Part shown: piece by piece, positions 46,690 through 58,030 of the stretch
Layout of the letters: every line of letters begins with the position of its first letter
Numbering within the stretch: the stretch's first letter is position 1
NCBI GenBank assembly: GCA_021018995.1
Contig: CM037585.1
Location: 85,474,646 to 85,538,645 of the forward strand
Source: Chloranthus sessilifolius
Lineage: Eukaryota > Streptophyta > Magnoliopsida > Chloranthales > Chloranthaceae
DNA: 64,000 nucleotides
Reading direction: 5' to 3'
The notes under the pieces: model-generated
Seen by the model: only the letters and a program-made list of their open reading frames with translations
Database searches by the model: none
What the model was told of the DNA's origin: nothing
Position numbers and translations under genes: made by a program

Positions 46690-46812
46690 CATGGGAGGCT
46701 TTATTTATTTCTTATTCTCTGATTCAATCTCGAGTATTGACTTTTTTTGAGTGTTTTGGTGTTTTAAGATTCGTATTTTAGCGATATTAGGCGATCTAAC
46801 CGTCAGATTGGG

Positions 46813-46941
46813 ATGGGGTTTCTTCCTATATTCTATATTTCGCGTGATCATCACCCTGAGGTGATGCTCAGGGACAATATTATCTTGAGAATGGGCGGTA
46901 TTGGGAATGAGGGTGCTAGTCATCACACTATTCCTTTTTAG
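46813..46941 (+). CDS. Small conserved antisense frame, right element (42 codons)
   Basis: MGFLPIFYISRDHHPEVM... ending HHTIPF and TAG. The stop position and frame are the same in the left copies (copy 1 has an internal stop, copy 2 lacks this ATG). It lies about 125 bp downstream of the TATA box. No family is recognised, and the opposite strand is also open here, so this may be a noncoding transcript. Confidence 0.25.
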   Translation: MGFLPIFYISRDHHPEVMLRDNIILRMGGIGNEGASHHTIPF

Positions 46942-48849
46942 GGAGCAGTGAAGGCAGTGTTGTAGAGCGACGACGGAGGAGGTGAAGATGATGGGGAGAG
47001 GAGGTGCTGTAAATGGAGGGATGTATCCCTAACCCATTTTATGTTTCTTCTGCCGGTGGCTCGTTTGAGTTCTCCAAGTCTGGTGGCAACATATCTGAAG
47101 CCTCTGATTGGACGTTCTGCTCCTCGCTTTGGCTCATTGTGGTTTTGGTTTTCGTATTGGGTTGTATGTTAGGTTCTAGGTTTTCGTTTTGGGTTGTAAT
47201 TCAGGAGGTATGCCTCCGGCGATATTGTAAAATTTTGAATTATGAATAAAGGGGCATTTTTTATTATTTTATTTTTTTATTGTCTATTGTCTATTGTGCT
47301 CAGCTAGTTGGGTTAAATTTCCTTAATTAATTGGACTTATCTGATTTGTTTTGACGTAGTTTTAGGATTTTATTTAGCTTAGTTTTATATTTTTGGATTT
47401 ATCCAGTGTTTATTTTTGAGATCAGCTCACCTTGTTTAGAGGGTTTGCTTGATTCTATTGGTTTGTTGGGGCATTTTTGGGTGCTCTTAAACAAGTTAAA
47501 TTTTGTTTTGTTTTATTTAAGGTTTTTTTCTTGTTTCATTTAAGGTGTTTTGTTTGAGGGGTTTTTCTTTTCTTTTCTTTGGAATGATACTTGTTAAAAC
47601 GGTGTGAGTTTTTATGGGTTCTAAATGGTAGTTCAGAGGGGCATGTGTTTGGTTTTAGATTTAATTAGATTGGAATGGTTTCAACTATGTGACATTTGTC
47701 AATTCAAGGGGTATGGTTTATAAATGCATGAGTCTAAGGTTTTTGGCTTGTTGTTTTCTTAATTCAAGTCTAGAGATTGAAAGTTGGGGGGCATATCTTG
47801 TGTTTGTAACTTTGGGCATTTTTTATTCATTAATGTCTTTTATTCCTTTCTATTTTATTTCCCGAGCATGAACCCGAGGAATTGTATTTATTAAGTGGAT
47901 CATGAGAATGGACGGGATTGGGAATTCAGGGTGATACTAGGGTTGGTGCTATTAATCCAACTCGAAGTGTCACCCCATCGGGAGAAGAAGTGGAGGAGAA
48001 AAAGGTGGTAGAGAGGAAACCCAAGGATAAGGCAGGGTCAGAGTTCTTGTGACTGATGCCTATTTTTCCTCCGTAGGCTCTATGGATTAAGTGTTAGTTG
48101 CTCCTCATTTTTAATGTGTCCAAGGGGAGCTTCTAACAGTGGGTCTCGCAAGTCTTGGGTGGCTTTCTATAAGCCACTCTTCCTTTTCTGCTGGCTCGGG
48201 GTGAGAGGAAGAGGTCATCACGGTTAGAATTCTTTCAGGGTGTGTTCCTCCTCTGGGCTTCTCCAAGATCTCTAGTCTCTCAAATAAGTTCGGATTTGGG
48301 CATTGCCCGAACGTACTGATTTTAGCGTTCTTATTTTTAAGTTGTATATTCAAAGGGTATGCCCTCAGTGTGTGTTGTAATGATTTTTATTAATCTATGG
48401 AGTGATTATGTTTTTTTATTTCATTTGTGGTTATTCAATAATCTTTTTTTTTTGTTTGATTTAATTTATATTTCATTCGTCTCGTTGTGGGTGTGATGCT
48501 TTTGGTTTTAATTTGGTTGTTTATTTTAGATCTGGGGGTGTGTTAAGGATAATTTTTTTCGTTTAGTTTTGAGTATTATAGAGGCAATGTGAGTATTTAA
48601 TCTTATTGGGGACAACTGAAGGTGTTGGGGGCATTTTTTTTTATTGAGGAAAGTGAAGGAGAGGGCATTTTTTTTATTGAGGAAAGTGAAGGAGAGGGCA
48701 TTTTCTTAGGTTTTCGGGGCGTAAGTTTTCTTAAATTAGGAGTGTTTTGGGTTGGTCTTATCAAGGGCGTAATTTAGGTTAATAGTGAGTGTCAGAATGT
48801 CTTTATTTCAGGTTTGAGTTGACTATTCTGGGCATGTGAAAATTTTCAT
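46942..48849. other. Spacer with a possible third antisense unit, right element
   Basis: A TATAAATG-like box at 47719-47726 is conserved in copies 1 and 2. A frame around 47916-48050 reads GDTRVGAINPTRSVTPSG, then EEKKVVERKPKDKAGSEF and a stop, nearly the same as in copy 2. A hairpin AGGG-TATG-CCCT lies at 48354-48365, and several GGGGCATTTTT motifs occur at 47251, 47470, 48632 and 48665. No protein family is recognised. Confidence 0.4.
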
Positions 48850-49216
48850 TTTCTGAGAAGTTACGTGCTTCAGTCCGGGCGCTTGAATGAATTGTGTGCT
48901 CGGGCGTGAACGCACATTCAATGGTGCAGGAGGTTATTAAGCGTCAATTCAGTAGCGTTTAATGTGATTAAGCGCCTGGTTTGATGTGCAGGATCAGCTG
49001 ACCCTTGGCATTTGCACGCTACTTTTTGGGCGCTTAATGTGATTGCGCGCCTAATGGGAAATGCACAACCAAGTGGTCGGGTTATAGTGAGCGGGCAACG
49101 ATTAGATTGCGAGCTCCGGATAGGGCGTTTGATCTGAATTAAATGCATAGCGTACTGCGCGTGATTAGATTGAGCGTTGAGATTTAGGTGCACGATTCGG
49201 GCTAGTTCTATAAATA
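48850..49216 (+). promoter_or_regulatory. Promoter of antisense PMD gene, right element
   Basis: TATAAATA at 49209-49216, 172 bp before the PMD start codon. Upstream are GATTAAGCGCC, GCGCTTAATGTGATTGCGCGCC, GGGCGTTTGATC and GCGCGTGATTAGATTGAGCG, the same motif class as in the LTR. Confidence 0.6.
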
Positions 49217-49387
49217 GTTGAAACCTTTCATTTTTCGTCATGTTATCCATTTTAGTCTTCGATTCTCTAGTTTCCTAGTTTTCTTGTGCTCGGGTTTTTG
49301 TGTTTTCGCGATATCTCGTGATCTGGTTGTTCATTTGAGGCATCGTTTCTTCCATTTACTTTAGTTTTTCGAGTTCTTTATTTTGAT

Positions 49388-52300
49388 ATGGAGGGTGAGG
49401 GTAGTGTTAGGCATGAGGTCACTATTTCTGAGTTTGAGAGGATGTTGATGACGGATGTGGGCGAGATTTATGAGGCTCAGACTTGCACTATCGCCATGGA
49501 GGATATTGGGGAGATGATAGTAGAGGAGGTCCCTGAGGGTGACCAGATGGTGGTCAGGGAGGAGGTACCCGAGGTTGAGTCGAGGGTAGCCGAGGAGGAG
49601 GGAGAGAGAGCTGAGGGTGAGGGAGCTAAGGGTGAGCAGGGTGAGGAGCAGCCAAGCGCGGAGCCTCGGGCTCGCAAGCACTATCCGCTAGAGGATTTCT
49701 TTGCCAGAGGTTGGGTAGGTCCTTGTAAGTAAGAGTTCCTCCATTTTCCTAGGCATTCGGGTTATGACATAGGCTTATTAGGATCTGTAAACCCTTCTAA
49801 TTTACGTCGAACCTGCATTGATTATTTATTGTGTGCTCACTCATGCATCATGCTCGCATCTAGAGATAGGTCATGTTTATGCTCAATATTCTCATCACGT
49901 TTTGTGTGCCTATTGTAAGTTGTCATAGTGTTTAAGACATGTTTTATTCATTTTCAACTCCTCAATTTATTTATCTTTCGTCATAAGTACGTGTTAGTCT
50001 TATTGTTATTGTCATTCTTTTTGGTCGTTGTGGTCGATAGGAGCCTTCGCAGCTGGCTATCAGCTCGGCATGGGGTGAGTCTCATGCTTGGTATCGTGCC
50101 TTGCCGAGGTTTCAGTAGGAACGGTTGGTGTCTTTTAATTTTGAGACGATTCTAGGGCTAGAGACCTTTCAGGTCGATCGAGGCCTGATCGCGGTGAACA
50201 TAGAGAGGTGGAGTGAGGGGCATCAGGCACTTCTCTTCCCAGTTGGTATGTTGCTGCCAACTCCAAAGGACTGGGTCCGCATCACCGATCTTCATTTTGA
50301 GGGGGAGCCAATCACATGGCAGATGGAGGGCAGTATTTGGAGGTGTGTGAGGAGATTTTGGACGTCCCTTATAAGTCGAGTGGATTGAGGTCAGGTGTGG
50401 TTCGGGTCACTTGGTTCTTCAATGCATTTGGGAGTGGCTTCGTCCCTCCGAGGCGTCATTCAGAGGTGCGGGCGCCTTATGAGGTGCGGTGTGCGATAGT
50501 GGCGGGTCGGGAGCCTGTGACCAAGCCAGGTTTGGCTGCAGCTAGGGTGCTCTGAGCATTTCTGATGCACTTCTTGGGTGCAATACTCTTTTCATCTTCG
50601 ACTCAAGAATGCATCATCGGATTGTTTTATATGGTTCTCAGGGATCTGTATCAGGTTCATACCTATGCGTGGGGTGTGACAGCGTTAGTGCATCTCTATG
50701 AGCAATTCTATCGTCGGGGACAGGGCATCGCGTTGATCGGAGGTCCATTCCTCTAGGTGAGTTTTAGTTTAATTGGTATCATGGTGGTCCTTTAGTTTTG
50801 CTAATTTTTGGTCTTAGTGATTTTTAATGGTCCTTTTGTGTGTCATTGCTGCTTTTCTTCAGTTTTAGGCATAAGATCATTTTGCTTTTCATCGTTCGAG
50901 GGTTCTGGTGGGGGTTGAGTTCACGTTTCCATGGATGCACATGTGGAGAGAGGCGTTGAAGGGTTGTCGGTGGTCTACTGATCTTCAGACCACGCGAAGC
51001 CTCTTTGAGGATATGCATGCGAGGCAGGTATATATCGTCATGTTTTCGTTTGGATTTGTTTTATTTTGAGATTCTTAGGCTTTGTTAATGGGTCGATTTG
51101 TTCATTTGGATAGGTGATCAGGAGGAACTACGATGATGAGGAGGATGCGGGTGAGGCGGTGATTGAGTCTGGCCGGCCCTTCTTCGATGTGGACATATGG
51201 GTTCATTATTTTGAGAGGGTGGAGAGGATCCACACCTCTTGAGCGGCACGACAGTTGGGGCTCGCTCAGGGATTCCCTCTAAAGGTTAGCCACAGAGTGG
51301 CAAAGAGGATGACCGACCCTCCAAGCTAGAATTTTGCAGAGCAGATGGCGCTCCAAATAGCCAATTTTAGAGTTGGGGGGACCAGGTCATGGGGGTGAGT
51401 GGCGAGGCGGATGTACGAGAGTATAGGAGGTGGTTCAGCGTGTTGGGTAGTGGGTGCCTATTCACGCGTCCTTTTCATGGCAGCCACTCTTTTGCGATCG
51501 GTGGGCCGAAGTCAGCGTCGACATTGAGGGAGAGGTTGGTCGCCTTGGAGGAGGGCCATCTCATGGTGAGTGTGCGAGGGGCATTGGATGCTCTCCATAG
51601 GGCGATGGAGCAGATTGGGCATGCTCCTCATCCTGATGAGGAGATGTTGCACTCTTTGACCAACTCGGTCGCTAGGGCCAGGGCGGCGGAGGATGAGTTG
51701 GGGGCTCAATTAGTAGAGACCCAAGAGCTCCTGGTGAGTTAGTTTATTGGTTTCATTTATTTGTGTATTATATTGACTTATTCTGGTGATGTTTTTTTTT
51801 TATATGGTTGATTTATTTTATTGTGGACAGTCTGTGAAAGAGTCTGAGGTCAATCGCCAGGCGGCTCTGTTGGCGGTCTATCGTAGTCAGCAGCAGGCCG
51901 ATCGCTCGGTGGTGGCTAGCCTGTGCTTTGAGATTGAGCGATTGGTGAGTATTTTGGATCAGATTGATTAATTTGTTGATGGTTCGAGGCTCTTTGTTAA
52001 TGTTGGGAGCTTGCCGCGCTTGGGGCTTCGCTCGCATTTGATCCTTCTTGATGGCCTCCTTGATCGGGAGGATCGTGATGGCTCGTCTTGATGCGATGGA
52101 GCATTGGGTAAGTTCCCTCACTCTTTCAGTTTACTTGTATCATTATGGCAGTTTGTTAAGTGGTATTGTTGTGTTTTCTTAATAGTTTACTAACATAGTG
52201 TTGGTGTCTCAGCGTAAGGTTGCTGAGGACCTCCAGACGAGGGAGGTGACTGTTGCCTCTTTATGCCTAGAGAGTCAGGTATAATTTCTGATTTTTGATG

Positions 52301-53242
52301 TGATTCTATTTAGGTTATTTCATCTTGTTTGTTTCTGACATATTTTGCGTTGGTTTGCTTGGTTTTTTGTGCAGGCTGTTTCGGATTTGGCTCTCGAGGC
52401 TCCCCCTCAGGGGTCCGTTCCTATTCCTAGTCGGGTATATTTTAGTTGATGTATTTATAGTTTATTAGTCATCGAAGAGTTATCTGATGTATTTATTTGT
52501 CTTGTTGTAGCCGCCTAGATTCGCCATTCCTTCTGTGTCGCCTACCGATCCCATGACCGCTGAGACGGTCGAGCACCTTTTGAGGGAGAGGGCGGATCTG
52601 GTATGGTCTTTTCTTATTCAAAGTTCTTTTTCATTCATATGTATATGTTGTCTCTCTTTGACATGGTATGGTTATGTAGGTTCGTCTGCTTGAGGAGGTG
52701 CAGCTAGAGGTGGCGCGAGCGCGCTCTACTCCGGAGGAGAGACGAGTCCTCGGGGAAGTGGAGAGTCGTGAGGATCTGGTGATCGAGATGATGGTCACAT
52801 AAAAGACTCATGCCGAGGCATTGGAGGTGGCACATCAGTTGGCGCAGGCAGAGATGCAGGTGGCCCTGAATCACATGCAGTATCATTTGGCGAGGGAGCA
52901 AGGGGGGCGTAGATCAGCTAGTGGGCTTGAGGGATTAGAGTCGAGGGCTACAGGGTGTTCGTCTGGGCAGTCTCGTCACGCGTCGCGTGATCGTGTTAGG
53001 AGTGATACTCGTGAGGATTCTATCACTCGTGGGTATCCAGATTGGTATCCTCCTCATTCTCGGTCGAGGTGGACTGTCAGTCAGGCGAGTGAGGGGGCTC
53101 TGTAGTGGGATCGCACCGTCTAGAGGTTCCAGCGACTCCAGGTGCCAGGATCATATTTTTAGAGGACCAGTCTATGGACCTTCGATCTGATGATACTGGG
53201 GACAGTGGTGCTCGACCGTCCCAATGATAGCATAAGGAGTAG
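49388..53242 (+). pseudogene. Antisense 10-exon plant mobile domain (PMD) gene, right element
   Basis: Exons by GT-AG signals shared with the other copies: 49388-49714, 50041-50756, 50863-51027, 51114-51733, 51831-51944, about 52010-52107, 52213-52278, 52375-52434, 52511-52600, 52680-53242. Exon 1 is acidic (EEVPE repeats). Exon 2 holds LVSFNF, GMLLPTPKDWVRITDLHFEG, FLGAILFSSSTQ and YAWGVTALVHLYEQ, typical of the PMD family. Exon 3 ends WREALKG-like. Exon 4 has RPFFDVDIWVHYF, RQLGLAQGFP and CLFTRPFHGSHSFAIGG. Exons 5-10 are helical, ending in an Arg/Ser-rich tail (SRSRWTVSQASEG). Stops at 50111, 50754, 51242 and 52800 and a frameshift near 50320 inactivate it. PMD proteins act in silencing or are carried by transposons; which applies here is unknown. 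Confidence 0.8.
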
Positions 53243-54774
53243 GTGTGTGCATGTGTATGTTTTGTCCTTTAGATGTACCTGATCGGCTCCTTTTACTTTT
53301 GTTACCCCTTGTGTCTACATTTGCTTTTGTTCTTGATGCCGTCAACCATCATCGGGATTTCGATGCTTCCTGAGCTGACCCGGCGGTAGTTGAAGGTCAC
53401 TTCGTATCTGCACATGTAAAGGTAACGCCATTAGTAATTTTTGTTCTCCCCCTTACTACTTGTCAAGGGGGTAAGTATCTCAAACCAGAGCCTAGTAACA
53501 AAGGTAGATATATGCTCTTTTTTCTTCTTTTTTCTTTTTTTTTTTACTTCTTTTTCTTCTTTTTTTCTTTTTTTTTTGAAAGTAATGCAACAGGGAAAGT
53601 AAATAACTATCATAGCAACAAGAACTAAAAATAAAAAATAAAACTAAAATGCCCCAATGTAGGGGCGTGATTGTATCGATAGCACAGTGTCTTCGGTAGC
53701 TTTCTTTGCACAGTAACTTTGACGTTCTTCATCTTTTGATGGATGAATCGACAATTTTGATATGATTCTCTTTTTGATCCAAAAAAAATGCCCCAGCGTG
53801 TAGATGCAATGGAGCTTTTTTGGGCCTTAGATGAGCACTGTGGGTCTATGTGAAGTCGTACGTATTAGGTGAGTTAGTCTTGAAGAGATCATTCATCAAT
53901 ATTGTCATCAAACTGGGGGGAGGTCTCTTTGATCAGGTCAATTGGATAAGGGGTCTATCTTAGGGTAGTGGTCATCCTATTCCGTGGTTATTAGGGAAAA
54001 GTATGGTAAGTATAGAAGGTGACTACATCAGTCATCATTCATGAGTTTTCGATTTCATTCCTTGGAATATCCTGCGAGGCTTCCAACTTATCGTCCAAAA
54101 TATATAAAAAAGTAGAAAAGGGATAAGCCTCAATGATGTGGGGAATAGTTTGTACCTAACGCTTCGCAAAAGAAATGAGTAATAGTCTTCTTCTCGAGGG
54201 AATGCGGGGTGCCATGATTGAGCTCTCCGTCATATTTCGGGACCGTCAAAATCTCACATTCTATGGTTAGCAGGAGTTTGTCCTCCTCCCGCCACCTTAC
54301 GACGACATATAGTAGTATAGGGATATTAGGGGTGCCCTCGTAGTTTGCTTATACACTTCTGGTGAAATTACCAGAGATGTCCTCATGGCCTGCTTATGCT
54401 TCCCTGAGCTCGTTGACTTATTCATTCGTCGTAATGCTCTCGCTCAACTTTGATATGTAGATATATTTTGAAGCATCCTACTAGCGCAAGAATAATGAGT
54501 TTTGATTGAACCTAGCATCTTCATTTTTTTTGCTCTAGCGTCTTCTCTAATGGTGGGGGAAGGGAAATGAGGATTAGGTCTTACTTATACTTTTGAAAGA
54601 GATTAGGTAGGTCACTAGTCCTTTGGTCAAATTGCCTGACTAAGAAGGTGGGCGATGAATGGGAGGTCTCAAGAATATTTTGGGGATTGAAGGCGTACAA
54701 CCAATGAATGGGTCGTGAAGACTACGGGGGTGATAACTATAAGTATTTAACCACGGGATGTGATGATCACAGGG
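53243..54774 (-). other. Spacer between PMD gene and pol, right element
   Basis: No gene is supported. It is collinear with 1772-3379. It has T/C-rich runs at 53513-53580 and GGGGCA motifs near 53652 and 53792. The stretch at 54250-54440 matches 2100-2300 of the left element. Confidence 0.55.
53425..53471 (-). other. Hairpin with PPT-like purine tract, right element
   Basis: CCCCCTT (53448-53454) pairs with AAGGGGG (53465-53471). On the minus strand AAGGGGGAGAACAAAAATTACT follows the hairpin, as in the left element at 3045-3080. Confidence 0.5.
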
Positions 54775-57700
54775 CTAAGGGTAGTATTTTGTAAGGTACA
54801 TGGCGTTCCAAGGGCTAGGGAGTTCTTCCCCATCTTGGTTCATCAGTTTGTAGGCATTTTCGGGGTATGCGACTGTTATGACGTAAGGACCTTCCCAGTT
54901 TGGTTTTAGTTTTCCTTTCGGATGGGCATGCTTAGAAGGCATGACTTTTTTCAAGACTAATTCTCCAATATTGAAGGTTCGTTCAAGGACTTTCTTGTAG
55001 TAAGCCCTGGCCACTCTCCTCTGATATACCTAAGTGTGATTGGCTGCCCTTAGATGTATTTCATCGAGCTGCTCTAGCTACGTGAGTAGGACAATCCTCC
55101 TCTCGTTTAAGGATATCCTATCATCGAGTTAGATTCGTAAGGATGGTACTTGTATCTTATATGGTAGGACGGCCTTCATCCCGTACGTAAGGAGGTAGGG
55201 AGTTTGGTCAACGGCCGTACGAATAGAAGTCCGATAGGCCCAGAGTGCTTCTGGTAGTCGTTCAGGCCAGTTGGCTCCATTGCTTGTTTCTATTGTACGT
55301 TTCAGAATTCGAATCAACATTTTGTTGGTGGCTTCTGCTTGTCCATTTCCTTGAGGGTAGAACGGTGAGGAGTGGCATAGATTGATGCCAAATTTCTTAC
55401 ATAACTTTTTTGTCTTCTCTGCAATGAACTGCGGTCCATTGTCTGTGACAGACATCCTGGGTACTCTAAGCCTAATGATGATATTCTGAATGATAAACCT
55501 TATGAGCATGGAAGCAGTGATTCTGACGTATGATTCGGCTTCTACCCATTTAGTATAGTATTCGATTGCTGTAAGTATAAATGCGTGCTTGTGAGTGTTC
55601 CCAACTGTGTCTATGAAAGGTCCGATGACGTCAAAGGCCCACATCGAGAACGGCCATAGCGAAGTCATAGTATTCAATGCAACTGATGGAGCTTTGATGA
55701 GTGCAGCGTGTTCTTGGCACTACTTGCAAAATTGGATGTAGAAGTGGCAGTCTCTTATCATTGTCGACCAGAAGTAGCCCTGTCGTGTAATTTGATCGGT
55801 AAGTCTCTGTCTACCGACGTGTGCATTGAAGGCGTTGGTTGGTGTGTGCTTCTCGGATGATGTATTATCCTTCGATAGTTGCAACACATCGTAGCAGTTC
55901 TCCTTTAGTGAAGGCTTCTTTGTATAGTGTTTCGCCAAGTATGCAGAATCTGGCGCATCGGTTCCTTATAGTCTTCCGTTCGATCTTTGTAGCGTAGGGA
56001 GGAATGTGTTGATGTTTGAGAAAGTTCCAAACATCAAAATACCATGGCTGCCCGTCGTTGATTGGTGATCTTTTAAATCTGAACATAGCGACCTTGTGGG
56101 CTGGTACTGTTAAGTTTTCTATGACGGTCCATGCCACCTCGTGAGCGGGTACTATTAATTTTTCTATGACTAAGGTTTTGGTACTTTGTCCAAGGGGTAT
56201 CTGAATGACCGAAGCTAGTGTAGCTAGGGAATCTGCAAGCTCATTTTCTAATCTAGGGATGTGCGTAAAAGAGACTCTTTCAAATTTATTTACTAGATAT
56301 TGAGCGGTTTCTAAATATACCATTAGTCTCCTTTCCTTAGTTTTCCATTCTCCTATGACTTGTGAGATTACTAGTTTGGAATCACTGATGGTTTTCAACT
56401 GTCTAACGCCTAATTGTAATGCGGCTTGTAGTCCAGCTATGAAGGCTTTGTATTTTGCGACGTTATTAGTGATAGGGAAGTCTAATTGAAAAGCTTTATG
56501 TATGACAACTCCTTTCGGACTCAGGAGGACTATCCTGATGCCTTTTCCTTTATGATTTAAAGCGCCGTCAAAATAAAGGGTCCATGAAGTCTTATCGGGC
56601 TCTTCGTTGTGGATTGTAAGTAGGTCTTCATCAGGGAAGTCTGTGTGTATAGGTTCATGATTCGAGAGTGGGAGATCTACAAGGTAATTGGCGAATGCCT
56701 GCCCTTTGATCACCTTCTGCATGACGTAGGTGATATCAAACTCTTGTAATAGCATATGCCAGCGAGCGATCTTTCCAGATGTTGCAGGCTTTTCGAATAC
56801 GTACTTCAGAGGGTCCATTCGGGCTAGTACTAATATCTTATGTGCTTCGAAGTAGTGTCGCAACTTAGTCAAAGCCCATACTAGTGTGAGGCAGGTCTTT
56901 TCTATAGGAGTGTATTTTCATTTGTATTCAGCCATCGTCCTGCTGAGGTAGTCGATAGCCTTCTCTTTCTTGCCGTCTTCTTCATATTATCCCAAAATTA
57001 CTCCCATTGCTTTGTCATTTGCTGAGAGATAAAGGTCTTCAAGGAACTGGGGGCAATAGTATTGGCAGGTCAAGGAGGTACCTTTTAATGTTATCGAAGG
57101 CTTGCTGACACTGGTCATTCCACTTGTAATCGATTCCTCCTTTAAGTAGTCTGTAGAAAGGATCACATTTGTCTGAATGCTGGGAGATAATCTCTCGATG
57201 AATTGAAATCTTCCTATCAGGCCTCGTAATTCTTTGATATCATGGGGAGGTGGCATCTTAAGGATGGCTCTAACTTTAGTAGGGTCGACTTCAATCCCTC
57301 GCTTGCTAACTATAAAACCGAGTAACTTTCCGGAAGTGACTCTGAAGACACATTTCTTTGGGTTCATTTTCAATTGATATTTCTTAGCTCTTTGTAACAC
57401 CAGTCGGAGTGCTTCAACATGTCTTGCCCGCATTTGGGACTTCACTAATATGTCATCGACATAGACTTCTACGTATTTATGCATCAAGTCATGAAAAATG
57501 GCCATCATGGAGCTTTAATACATAACTCCTGCGTTCTTGAGCCCCAAAGGCATGACGACGTAACAGTAAGTTCCCTAGGGTGTGGTGAAAGAAGTCTTCT
57601 CTTGGTCGAAATCAGCTAATTTGATTTGATTATATCCTGAGAAACCGTCCATAAAGGATAACATCTCATGCCCAGCAGTGTTGTCAACGAGAGTGTCAAT

Positions 57701-58030
57701 GTGTGGAAGTGGGAAGTCGTCTTTTGGGCATAACTGGTTGAGGTTTCAAAAGTCAATACAAACCCGTACTCTGCCATCCTTCTTAGCGGTAGGTACTATA
57801 TTGGTGACCCATTAAGGGTAGAGGACGACACGGATGAATTTAGCTTTGTGTAACTTGTCAACTTCCTCTTTAACTTGAAGGGCTGTTTGTGGGTGCATCC
57901 TACGGAGCACTTGCTTTACGGGTTTTGCGTCGGGTTCCAAGATGAGCCGATGTTCTACCAAGCTGGGGTCTAACCTAGGCATATCTTCATAGGACCATGC
58001 GAAAGAGTCAAGGTGTTCTTGCAGGACTTA
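54775..58030 (-). pseudogene. pol: Tat pol: RT, RNase H, second RNase H, integrase
   Basis: RT runs from about 58030 to 56990 with YVEVYVDDILVKS near 57460 (catalytic YVDD intact) and KKCVFRVTSGKLLGF. RNase H follows (LRHYFEAHKILVL, KIARWHMLLQEFDI). A second RNase H at about 56620-56270 (SWTLYFDGALNHKGKG, ISDSKLVISQV, LADSLATLAS) is the Tat-lineage signature. Integrase has the zinc-binding HVGRQRL...C region at about 55820-55735. Its core has TAIEYYTKWVEA (Glu where the first catalytic Asp is expected), VTDNGPQF and NGQAEATNK, and it ends at 54775 (NWEGPYVI, TKYYP). Stops occur near 57515, 56920 and 55720. It no longer encodes a working enzyme set. Confidence 0.9.
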
